A stretch of DNA of 64,000 nt from Andalucia godoyi. Its lineage: Eukaryota; Discoba; Jakobea; Jakobida; Andaluciidae. Under the pieces are notes generated by a model. That model worked only from the letters and a program-made list of their open reading frames with translations. It did not search any database and was not told the origin of the DNA. Below are positions 49,501 to 58,400 of the stretch, in pieces (within the stretch, counting starts at the first letter, position 1; the number at the start of each line of letters is the position of its first letter). The position numbers were made by a program, and so were the translations under genes. The stretch lies in assembly GCA_009859145.1 (NCBI GenBank), contig VRVR01000009.1, forward strand, positions 310,001-374,000. Direction: 5' to 3'.

Positions 49501-51045
49501 ATAGGTTCCTGCAACGCAGTTCTGACACGTAGACGAGCCATTGCTTTGTGAATATTTTCCAGATGGACACAAGGTGCAATTCACTGTGCCTGCTGCCGAT
49601 GCAAAAGAACCGGAAGGGCAGGGCAGGCATGCCGGAGTGCCTGCAACAGGAGAATGGTATCCGGACAAGCAATTCGTACACGATGTTGAACCGGGTAGAG
49701 AAGATTTTCCTGCCAAGCACAGCGTGCAAGACACCGACATCTGGTTACTATTGTAGGAACCAGCAGGACAAAGGGTGCAATTAGAAGCGCCTTCACTGGA
49801 ATACGTCCCTGCAAGACAAGCAGTGCAGTACGCCGCTCCTCCTACGGAAAATGTACCTGCAGGGCAAACGCTGCAGTTGTAGTAGGTGGAATGCCGAAAG
49901 TACCCCGGTTCACACCAAGTGATGTTGGAGTACTGCATGACAACAGGACGAACAGCGTAAGACGGCGTCATATCGATAAATCCGACCACGACGGTCGCAT
50001 TCTGAGGCGTTCCCAAATAGACTTCACAGTTGACAACGTTGAACTCCGGATAGGCATACGTACCTCCAACAAGAGACCAAACGGAACCATTCCACTGCTG
50101 GACAACAACAGCAAGACGATTGAACAAGCTGTAGGATTGATCCGGATAGCCCACAAACAAATTTCCATGCTTGTCGATGGCAAATGCAAGAAACACTACT
50201 TGGCCAGGAGCAAATGAACCACCGACAATATCCCAGTCAGAGCCGTTCCAACGTTTCACATATGAGCCATTTCCAGGATAATTTGAGAATGGCTGATTGT
50301 AGGCGATATATGGAGAGTCAGCAGCATCCAACTGCAGCTGGAGAGCTTGTACGTGAGCGGAAAATTTGTCCGGGAGTATCTCCCATGCAGATCCTGTCCA
50401 ACGAGAGACATGCCCATCGCTGGAGGTCCCAGCCGTGAATGCAGCATACGGATTTCCGGCAGCGTTGAAAGCCAGAGACGTGTACTCTGTCGAGTCATTA
50501 TAAAGATAGGTTCCGAGCATGGACCACGTCGCTCCGTTGAACTTTCGCACGTATGGTTGTCGTGTCACTGGAGTGGCCGCCTCCAGGATGAGAGCATATA
50601 TGTCTCCCACCTTGTTGACACCAATCGTTGTTATACCCCCACTCGCAGTAAGACTTCCGGGAGGACCCACATACTGCCAACCAGTCCCGTTAAACGTAGC
50701 AACAGAAAAACGACTTTGATATGCTCCATCCTGAAATGCAACATAAATCTTGTTGTCAACGGGGCTGATCGCCATGCTTGTAAAAGTCGCACCGGAGTTT
50801 GACATAGGTGCAGGTCCTATGTCAACCCAATCGGATCCGTCAAACTTCATCACGTGGAGTTTGCCATTGAACGGAGGAAGCATGTCAGAGAACGCAACAT
50901 ACGTCACATTGTCCGGACCAACAACCATTGACCATGGCCGCTGGGGAGCACCGGGCAAGCCCAAGGGACCCTGGGGATTCCAAGCGAATTCCGCCGTAAC
51001 TACTCTGATTCCAATGCACAGCAAAAGCCAGATCAAGATTCGCAT
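46582..51045 (-). CDS. GCC2/GCC3 cysteine-rich type I membrane receptor-like protein, paralog 2
   Basis: 1,487 residues. Signal peptide MRILIWLLLCIGIRVVTAEF. Residues ~20-380: propeller-like repeats (W..VG...., VMKFDGSDWVDIGPAPM, FVGYPDQS). Residues ~390-1080: a longer array of GCC2/GCC3 repeats than paralog 1 (roughly twenty, e.g. CPAGTFSVGGAAYCTACLAG). The shared non-repeat region follows, including SWFVQNAKCFVCMRGSAAGS, which differs from paralog 1 at only a few positions. Then come a Ser-rich stalk, a membrane helix at about 1337-1358 (AAIVVVPLVVLGALVVGRVW) and an acidic ~120-residue tail with no catalytic domain. The start at 51045 follows a pyrimidine-rich tract. Extracellular recognition or adhesion is inferred from domain type; ligands unknown. 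Confidence 0.85.
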   Translation of the reverse strand: MRILIWLLLCIGIRVVTAEFAWNPQGPLGLPGAPQRPWSMVVGPDNVTYVAFSDMLPPFNGKLHVMKFDGSDWVDIGPAPMSNSGATFTSMAISPVDNKIYVAFQDGAYQSRFSVATFNGTGWQYVGPPGSLTASGGITTIGVNKVGDIYALILEAATPVTRQPYVRKFNGATWSMLGTYLYNDSTEYTSLAFNAAGNPYAAFTAGTSSDGHVSRWTGSAWEILPDKFSAHVQALQLQLDAADSPYIAYNQPFSNYPGNGSYVKRWNGSDWDIVGGSFAPGQVVFLAFAIDKHGNLFVGYPDQSYSLFNRLAVVVQQWNGSVWSLVGGTYAYPEFNVVNCEVYLGTPQNATVVVGFIDMTPSYAVRPVVMQYSNITWCEPGYFRHSTYYNCSVCPAGTFSVGGAAYCTACLAGTYSSEGASNCTLCPAGSYNSNQMSVSCTLCLAGKSSLPGSTSCTNCLSGYHSPVAGTPACLPCPSGSFASAAGTVNCTLCPSGKYSQSNGSSTCQNCVAGTYNPIVGANSSSSCLPCAAGSYSAVSASSTCTGCPAGTASLKIAANTSLTCVSCGSGSYATTNGSTVCTLCDAGTASAAIGANRSSTCQPCIPGSYAPFNGSATCAICSPGTFVNVSSATSCSPCAAGYYSSTNGTVNCESCVAGTYSAVTGANSSSICTPCAQGSFASFNGSSGCMSCPRGTFGNSTSSTSASSCYACPAGSFSTTAGSSTCTLCASGTFGNTTGGTSNASSCYTCPEGSYSPVSGSTSCTLCATGTYNNRTGATSSAACTLCPGGTFGNTTGDSSVQSCHACAPGSFGSSAGATNASTCVKCPIGSYSTSKGSTSCTLCSAGTSNNATGSSSTSACTSCSAGSYATAAGSAACTLCSAGTYNPNIGSTNNASCLLCPAGTYNPSNGSTNSTACIPCAVNSFSSSAGSATCTACSTGQCAPAVGSTSCGACTCAPGQYRVSATACAQCPAGTWQSLPDQQSCYYCPFGQTSSVVGANNVSVCTPCAAGTYPVAGSASCAQCYPGWFAPGFGNGGCSPCPAGTYTGIYASGACDACPVGTYSPTASPYCTTCSSGVSSVDRAPRCNIYNVSETALLPTELSLLSADWQCASHQLSSSNASLSVYATWNRQAVTVESFASCNVSTFETLPTASTKGESLSLALNVTTLTSASSWFVQNAKCFVCMRGSAAGSAWIALSETEVVAENSEVLVGAIAPGQPKFVSTPSFATAGARIVEITVTVTGGTVDAYLSTSNPSPSSASWEVMQRIESTTATLSILASGPVYVGLYNPTPLSPTPALHSVRSSGSQPTVTVLYALRSPSSPSSDGSGSGSLSAGDIAAIVVVPLVVLGALVVGRVWFWKRRKSAALPLSPAIPMLDMSTDDAECGSSSHFAECKMSSSIDVSTVIVETEAAPEKENVVSEESRISEPETSISAAEMVPDTGLNEKSAPSNCEEQSNIDCTPLQERDSGIAEDVAAADPPPAAE

Positions 51046-52117
51046 GCGTGTTTGTTTGGTTGTTTGTTCGTTGTACTTTTGAAACAATAACAAGAAAGAA
51101 AGAAGAAAAAGAGAATCACAAAGAAAGACAAGAAGGGTGCCGTTTCATTGGATTTGCTGTGGCAGTGGCTCTGTTGTCCATTCAATTTCACACTAGCCTG
51201 CCAACCGTCTGGAGTTCTTGTTCTCGATCAATGGCGAAAAAAGAGAAAAGCAAATTGAAGTCTGCAAAGATCCGAGCATTCCCCGAGCCGTATCTGATGT
51301 GACATACCCTGCTTCTGCTCGTAATAATCGGAACCAGACATGTCCGCTCTGTTCATGAAGGCGGACTACTGCAAAAAACTTGTCCTAGCACATTGGGAAC
51401 CTGGAGACTCGAGTGTCAAATGCCAACTTGCATCTCCATTTGCTGTCGGAAAACGATGACCGGAGATGCGAGCAAACAACCTAGCGGAGCTCCGATGTGA
51501 GCATGTGATCGACAGACGATTCCAGAATGACACCTGATTTGCGATCATTCAGGGTTGGCAATAAGAGGAGGAGAAAATTTTCGAGTTTTCGATGGTTCCA
51601 TCCGGGACGAGCATTCCGAAAGCCTGTCAGATGGTCAGAAAAAAGTGCGAAAAAGCGGAAGTCCACGTTGAAAGCTTTCAATTCGAGACTCAGATGGGTC
51701 ATTGCCACCGACCGGCAATTTTCTTGTTTATGTTTCGCATCGTGTCTGCAGTAACTGCCATTCTTCGCTCTTCGGCTTGCCCGACAGATGCTGGAGGGGA
51801 AGATGGCAAATCAAACATCCGAACACCGTGTGCTTGACTGTTCCGCTAGCATTATCTTCGGTTCTCCTTGTGATGTACACCAGTCTCATTCCAGAAACCA
51901 TGATGGGGTTTTTCAACCCATGTCAGCATAACAAGGAGGAACTAACTTGAATGAAAGGGTGCAACCTACGAACTTCCAGAAGAGTAACTGGGGGGGACGA
52001 TTCGTTAAGTGAATTCAGTCATCTACTTGATCGACACATATGCTGACCAGAAATGCCAAAATGCGAGAAAATTTTCAAGGCCTGCTGCGTTTGTCGAATG
52101 CTCAAGCCCGGATTGAG
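51046..52117. other. Intergenic, 1.07 kb, no confident gene
   Basis: The 5' flank of paralog 2 is pyrimidine-rich on its strand (51065-51140). Several short frames exist on both strands (for example minus 51481-51708 and plus 51702-51950), none with a recognisable motif. A seven-G run lies at 51989-51995. These could be further gene relics. Confidence 0.35.
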
Positions 52118-53485
52118 TTATCCGCGGACGGTCGTGCAAGACTCTCGCATACGGCTCAAAAGCAAACAACCTGCGGTGCTTCGCTCTTCCAATTCAAAAA
52201 GCGTCGGCGCCGCGTCCCTCAGCTGCTGGAAAAACAATCGTAGAGAGTCGCGGTCGGCCAGCACTGGTGTATCAAGCGAGGGATCCAGCAGATGAGCGAT
52301 GATTTCTCTTCGAATCTCAAACAGCTCTGTTTTGGTCCGCACGCGAGAGTGCGAGTCCTGTTGCAGATTCTTCTCATCAAGAACAATGGCCATTGGCGGC
52401 AGCCACAAGAGCGCGTCGCCGAATGCAATGCACATTGTAGTCAGCATTGCCTGCTGCAAGCAGACCTGCAATCGCTCGCCATCGGACAGATCGGCCAACG
52501 ACGCCACTGCATCCAGCCAATCGGGCGAGAAGGCAGTGTGGTAGTGAAACTCGTCATTTCGCTTTTGCATAAACGAAGCACCGCCCCAATCAATCAAGCA
52601 TACTGGGAACAGAAATTCATTGACTGGCTCGCTCAGAAGGAAGATGTTCTACGGACAAATGTCCATGTGGTAGATGCCCTTCTCGTGGCAGCTCGACACG
52701 ATGGATATCGACTGGTGGAGAAGCTGGGAACAATAAAGCATCGCATGCTCGGAAAAGCACGATGCAAGTGGCAAAGGGTTGCCCACGGGAGTCGTGCAGA
52801 GAACACCACCGCGCTCGGACTGTCCAGAAACCACAAGGGACGGCACCCAGTACTTATGACCGCTCCAGTCGATTGTAGCAAGTTCTATCAGTGCACTTTT
52901 CTCCATCTCCATATCTGCGAGTTTCGACGTCGGAAAGCATTTCACGACAACCGAGGTCGTCTGATCCACGACAGCCACCGCAATCTCGACCGCATCCCAA
53001 CTAACTGGACCTGTTGTGCAATCGATAACGAATCAGCAATCGCAGAAGATACAGTAGACACGACAGGAGGAGCTTCGCCGTCCTAGGAACATCTAAATAC
53101 ACTGGCGCTCCCTCTTCGAATGTGATGACAGAGTCGGCGGTGGGCGCAGGAGACGCAAATTGCGATGGTTCCGGGGATTCCAATTCCCCGAGGAGATGCA
53201 TCGATGGGTCAGGTCGATGGGCGATTCCGAAAGCACCGGTGATTGAAGGCTCAAGTCGACTGTTGCATCAGGAGCAGGATGCTGTGGCGATTTGTTGAGG
53301 GTTGCAGCAAACACGTCGTAGATATCCAAATTCTGTTTACGCAATCTCTGAAAACACATCAAGACAGGAACAGAAGTAAAAAGAAAACGGCAAGTGCAAA
53401 ACACCACAGCAGCAAACGGGTCCGCAGGACGATTGCCTGGATGTGGAGATGACGGTTTCATTGGCACAAGTGCTTCTGGCTGCAC
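52118..53485 (-). pseudogene. Broken transmembrane protein-kinase-like gene
   Basis: Kinase landmarks are readable in one frame: the beta3 lysine (TTSVVVKCFPTSK), the catalytic loop HMDICP-stop-NIFLL, and the DFG-equivalent LIDWGGASF, then a C-lobe to a natural stop at 52118. The residue between HMDICP and NI is TAG (52649-52651 on +), so translation would end inside the active site, although the frame continues open for 177 codons. Upstream, at about 53030-53040, the frame must shift to reach QQVQLVG, and again to reach EEGAPVYLDV. Before that is a hydrophobic segment (AAVVFCTCRFLFTSVPVLMC) with a basic stop-transfer, like the membrane helix of a receptor kinase. No ectodomain is found upstream. 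DWG instead of DFG occurs in some atypical kinases. Best read as a recent pseudogene. Confidence 0.7.
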
Positions 53486-54000
53486 AGTTTCTCGATATGG
53501 GTAGAGCGGGAGCGGAATTAGTGCTGCTGGACATCAGCGAGCTCGTTTGGTGCGATCGGTGAGCTGTACTTTTCAATGTAAAATGTGCTGTCATCCTCAG
53601 TTTTTTTGTCTCATTGTTGCACTTTGGACCGTTGAGCGCGCGACAGGCGTCGTGACGGGGCTGTCTGTCGTCCGCTGGGAGTGGCGCAAGCACGGTTCTT
53701 CAAGAACAAGGCGAGAAACGGCGATATCACAGAAGAACACCGGAGTGCAGAACTCCACTGAGCAGCTCCTTGTCGATGCAGGCGCATGCCGATGCACTGA
53801 ATACATGAACAGAACAGAGAAAAACTGAAATGAATGATGCTTTTATGACCTAATTAATCAAAAAACACAACTCTGCAGGGAGGCAGCCAAAAGCGACGAT
53901 TTTTAATACACAAGGAGATATTGTTGTGGGCGTTGCATACATTTCGAAATCGCATCTTGGTAACGAGTAGGAACAGAGATATAACAGAAATGCGCAGCCA
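53486..54000. other. Intergenic, no gene seen
   Basis: Contains short frames only (for example plus 53547-53828). A/T-rich from 53820 to 53990. Confidence 0.35.
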
Positions 54001-54050
54001 TGCGAAATCGAGTTCGCATGGGCCATTTTCAGGCGAACTCGAGTTCGCCT
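54001..54050. promoter_or_regulatory. Two dyad elements upstream of the unknown gene at 54125
   Basis: 54031-54050 is a perfect 20-bp palindrome, AGGCGAACTCGAGTTCGCCT. 54001-54018 (TGCGAAATCGAGTTCGCA) is a near-palindrome with one mismatched pair and the same core, GCGAA.TCGAGTTCGC. Their centres are 31 bp apart, about three helical turns, so bound dimers would sit on the same face. They end 74 bp before the start codon. Likely an operator-like site for a dimeric transcription factor. Confidence 0.5.
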
Positions 54051-54124
54051 AAAATCGACTTCGGTCGGCTCACAGAATTTTCAGGTTCACGTTTGTTCGT
54101 TTCCCTCATACCTTGCTGCGTGAA

Positions 54125-55093
54125 ATGTTGACACCAATGTTGTCTCATGCAAACGAGGGCGCAGCGGAAGAACTGGTTTTGGTTTTTAGTCAACCAGACA
54201 ACACGGTTGGAGAAACCATTGTCCGTCTCCTCGATGTCACGGGAATCCTTCAGCTCGTAACAAGGTCCAGTGCGCCAGGCACCATCCGAAGCTCGAGCCT
54301 GCTCCTCGTTTCTGTTGCAGATGCGGTCTGCGGGCGACTGGACCCGTCAGTGTCCTGGCTACAACCAAGCGGCTTGCCTCGGTGGAAATACACGAGTCTG
54401 CCTCATATTTCTGTTGACCTGTCCATGTCCTCCTCGATCGTTAGGTTATTGTGCGATGGTGGATTGGGCATGACCAGCACTGTGTATCCGTTGGCACGGG
54501 AATATGACGGTGTCTTGTTTCTCGGGGGAGCGCTTCCGCGAGTGATTTCGCGCGCAAGCTTTCTTCGTTCTCTTCTGAGCAGCGGACTGACTTGCAGGCG
54601 CATGTACATTCTAACGGGCCCCAGGGACCTGCAGTCGGATGCAGGCGAGACAGACTCGGCGTTGTTTGATGCCTGTGGAGAAGTCGTGGCAACGGAAGAG
54701 GAGATGGTTCCATTGGTACTGAGTAGAATGCTGGATGTTCGGACGGCTTTCTCGGACGTCACAGTTGTTTCGGGAGCTCGGGATGCTGATTACGGCCGTG
54801 CAACGACGGAGAGCTCTGTGCGGGCATGGCTGACGCAATGCGAGGTGCAGGGTGGCCGATATTTGGCGATTTCGAACCAGCCGTTTGTGTTCTATCAGCA
54901 GCTTGTTATAGACAGAACTGTCCGCGAAGCTCGGACTCTGGTGTTGGGGAACGATGCCGGCCCCGGAGTGGACTGTGTGGGACCAACCTGCTTGTCTTGC
55001 GATCAAACAACCTGTCAATTCAGTCTTGTGCTTCTCGACACATGTGCGCGCATCTTGAATGAACTGTCTCGGCAGAATGCTGCGGTGTCGTGA
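54125..55093 (+). CDS. Unknown protein (Rossmann-like pattern)
   Basis: 322 residues from the first ATG (54125); the frame reaches back to a TTG at 54113 only. Alternating hydrophobic strands and helices suggest an alpha/beta fold: EELVLVFSQPDNTVGETIVR, YDGVLFLGGALPRVISRASF, RRMYILTGPRDLQ, FSDVTVVSGARDADYGRATT, GGRYLAISNQPFVFYQQLVI. The order of an early LGG strand, a GxRD motif and a later ISNQPF strand is vaguely like DUF218/YdcF-type hydrolases, but the match is too weak to name. A cysteine cluster (VDCVGPTCLSCDQTTCQF) near the C-terminus could bind a metal. No signal peptide or membrane helix. Possibly regulated through the paired dyads upstream. Stop TGA. Confidence 0.6.
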   Translation: MLTPMLSHANEGAAEELVLVFSQPDNTVGETIVRLLDVTGILQLVTRSSAPGTIRSSSLLLVSVADAVCGRLDPSVSWLQPSGLPRWKYTSLPHISVDLSMSSSIVRLLCDGGLGMTSTVYPLAREYDGVLFLGGALPRVISRASFLRSLLSSGLTCRRMYILTGPRDLQSDAGETDSALFDACGEVVATEEEMVPLVLSRMLDVRTAFSDVTVVSGARDADYGRATTESSVRAWLTQCEVQGGRYLAISNQPFVFYQQLVIDRTVREARTLVLGNDAGPGVDCVGPTCLSCDQTTCQFSLVLLDTCARILNELSRQNAAVS

Positions 55094-55443
55094 TCGTCGT
55101 GTTGTCCGAGGGGTCACGCAGTCCTTCCTTCATGTTTCTTCTTTCATTGAAATGAAGAAGCCAATCTGCTTGGACGCTTCGCCGTACGACCGGTGAAGGC
55201 TTTTCCTCGTGGTCGCAAAGCATGCGCAAAAGCCAAAAGAGGGGTTTTTTTCCGGGGGGGATTTTGCCTTTTTCCTTTTATGGGAATTGAGGAAAGCCGC
55301 CTGTTTCCGGTCTCCTGTCTCCCCGCAGTTTTCGTCTGCTTCCCTCCTTTTATTCTCTCGTTTCTCTCGTTTCTCTTCTTTTGTTCTCCCCCCTTCTTTT
55401 TCTTCTTTTACCTTGTATCTTTCAAAATTCGTTTTTCCAGACC
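55094..55443 (+). promoter_or_regulatory. Upstream region of the BPI-like gene with long pyrimidine tract and acceptor-like AG
   Basis: 55315-55440 is strongly C/T-rich and ends GTTTTTCCAG (55431-55440), three bases before the ATG. This is exactly the arrangement of a cis- or trans-splice acceptor. A G7 run at 55254-55260 precedes it. No other gene is seen in the 350 bp. Confidence 0.5.
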
Positions 55444-58400
55444 ATGCGACTCCTAGTTTACGTTCTGCTGCTTGCGCTGTTCGAGCTTGGAACGATTGCG
55501 CGCGCTGTAAGCAATTTCAATGCTGCCATCCATGTTGTTACGCAGGAGGCTTTCCGGCGGTCTCCTGGTGAAGGTGCACCGTACATTGCAGACGCCATGA
55601 AGTCGCTGTCTTCAGTTCACTTTCCGGACATCCACGGAGAGAAATGCGGCAGCACAGAGTATATCGTGTATGGAGCGCAAGCAACAGTGACCCCGACTTT
55701 GGACATGTCGTCCATTAACATCGACATTGTCCCAGACGGCATTCATGCAACGGGAGTTGGAAGTGCACATGTCGAAGTGCCCCTGCGGTATGTGTACATC
55801 ACGGGCCACACCTTCGACCACCATTGTTTAATCCACAAGGTGGTTTGCGATTCCGTTCCTGTGTTTGTGGACGTGAATCCAATCACGCTGGATGCGCATC
55901 TTCAGCTGTCACTCGACACCACCGCCAACGTCATTCGAGTCAATCCTGTAGTTTCTGTCAACACGGGGGCCGCCAGAGTGGATCTTTCGCGATGCAGCTC
56001 TGGTGGCTCTTTGGTGGACGACGTGGTTCGCTCTATTCTCGCAGGACTGCAGCACCAGATAAGCGATTTGGTCACGTCAGCGCTGCAGCAGAGTGTGAAT
56101 GACTACATTGCGTCGCTTGCCAGTATGCAAGTCACCACGCCCCAAGTCTTCGCGCCATTTTCGAACGCGTTCATCGCTCTGAACTACACAGGCCTTGTGA
56201 TTGTCGCGAACAGTCACGTTCAAGTCACAGCCTCGATGAATCTAACCGCAACAACGCCAGAGGGAAGGAATGTGACGTGGAATGGCGTGCGTCCGGAGGA
56301 AGCGCTTCGGTATCCCCCGGCTGATTTCCAACCAGTCAGTCCCGATGGCCGCTACATGCTGGAGAATCTGAATCGGCAATCGTCGACGATCATCGAGGGC
56401 CTGTTTTGGACAATGACGGAGTCGGGGGCGTTCATGTTTGCGTGCAACGTCACGGTGCTGGACGCCCGCATCGAGTTCAACATGTCGATGTCGCAGCCCG
56501 TCGCGTCGATTCCGGGAAACGGCAACTTGAGTCTTTGGGTGGACTCCGGGCGAGTCATGTCCACTTGCGGGAAAGCCCCGGTCGGCGACACCATGCCGTG
56601 CATCCAAATTGCATTCCAGGATCTCTCGCTGTTCGGGCATCTGGAGTCTTCGGGGACCACGTCGCCAGAGTATGTATTCGTGGTGGATGGCCTGGACATG
56701 TCAAGAATCAGCATTCAGCTTATTGCACCTCCTCTTCCGCTGCCTCTGTCGCTCATCACGGACATGTTGCGATCACTGGTCCGCCATTCCATCGGGCCCA
56801 TGAACAGCGCACTCAGGAACTACACGGTGAACCTTGCTCCGGGCGTTCGTCCGTTCCTGCCGCATCCCGTTGTCTCCCTTGTGAGCTATGGCGATGGCAC
56901 TGGGGAAGGCTACACTGAGTTCTTGTCCGCTTGCAGCGTGTCGAAGGATGATCCGTATCCGTGCTCCGTCAGATCAGACGCAGTGCCTCGCCTTGTTTCC
57001 TGGCCTCCCACCGCGCCTGCAGCTGGTCACTCGATCGACTTGCAACGCGACGAGCACGCAGTCCGCAACGAGCACGCAGTCCGCAACTCGAGCTTTCCGA
57101 ACACCGTTGGAATTCTGGTGTTTGGAAGCATGATGCGCGGCGTGGGAAACCCCACTTGCTCCATGAACCACGAGGGAGATCGACTCTTGTCGTTGGCGAT
57201 CAACGTCACGGGCGGAAGCTGTGCGGTTGCTTCGCATGCCCCTCAAACCGCATCCTACTATTCTCTCTCTTCGGTGACGTCCTCGGATGGCGACATCCGA
57301 ATGGCAGCGCGGTTCTTGTGTGCAGACTCTGCATGCACCGACTGTGCTGTGGAGGTCCATGATGCACCTCCGCAGTCGTGTGTGCAGTCTGTCAGCAAGC
57401 CTGCACTCAGCGTTTTGCTGGTGCCGAGTAGCGAAGGCTGCCTCGGTCCTGCAATGCTGCCTCCAATGCCACCAGACGCGTTTCTGATTGTGGAACAGAC
57501 CCCCGATGGAGATGAGTTTACACCAACGCTCTGGGCCATCACTCGTGTGGACTACACCACCAATGCCAGCGTCAGCGTGTGCAAGTCGTTTGACGAAGAC
57601 CCGTTTCTTTCTGCACCGTTCGCTGTCCCCGGCCACTTTATGATCTCTGGCCGCTCGCTGCTGGACCTTGATTGCTCGCCGTCGTGTGCAGATTGCTCCG
57701 TGCAACTGTCGTTTGACCAAGCCGAGCCAGTGCTCGTGCAGAATAAGCTGCTGCAACTGTGGACGTTTGATTTTCTCTCCAGCTGCAGTGCTCCCAACAT
57801 CCATCCTGCACACTCTGGTCGGGACGATGCTGATTCAAAAGTCATCGTGATCGCTGTGGTGTGTATCGTCATCATCGTTATCGTCATTGCTGCGGGGCTG
57901 GTGGTGCTCGGCATCCGGATGCGAAGGCGAAAGCGCCGAGATCAGTCGCAACCTCGAGGCAATGTCAATGACCAGTCTCCGCTCATTCGCGGAGAGCCGA
58001 ACTCGTCTGTCAAACGCGACTGTTCTGCATGCCTGCCGCAGGTGACGATGCCTTGGAACGTTGGAGCAACAACAGCAGCAGCAGCAGCAGCACCTGTGCA
58101 CCGGAGGAGCGAGGAAGCGCTACCTCGAAGAATCCCTTGCTTCTTCAAACCACGGCGGCCTACTACAGAGGAAGTGCGTCTGTATGGGATGGCACTCGCG
58201 ATTGTGATCATCGCGGCTTGCTTGATGGCGTACACGCTTGCTTCTGCGACGAATCCGCTGCAGAAGCTGTCCGTCGCATCTCTTCGCCAGCACGTTTCTG
58301 GGCCCGATTTCTTCGACCTGGCTGCGCTGGACCGCGTCATTCGGACTTGGGTTCTGGTGGTAGACGGCACGCTTGGGAGCATGTTTGCCTTGCTGCTGCT

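Noticed and set aside
52649-52651. Stop-codon reassignment (TAG as sense) suggested by in-frame TAG codons in several regions
   Set aside because: TAG ends well-conserved genes here (GH18 chitinase, PAS-cyclase, receptor 1, aspartic protease), so the code is standard and those regions are better read as broken.
54125-55093. Naming the unknown protein as a DUF218/YdcF hydrolase
   Set aside because: The strand order is only loosely similar and the catalytic Asp/His pattern could not be located.
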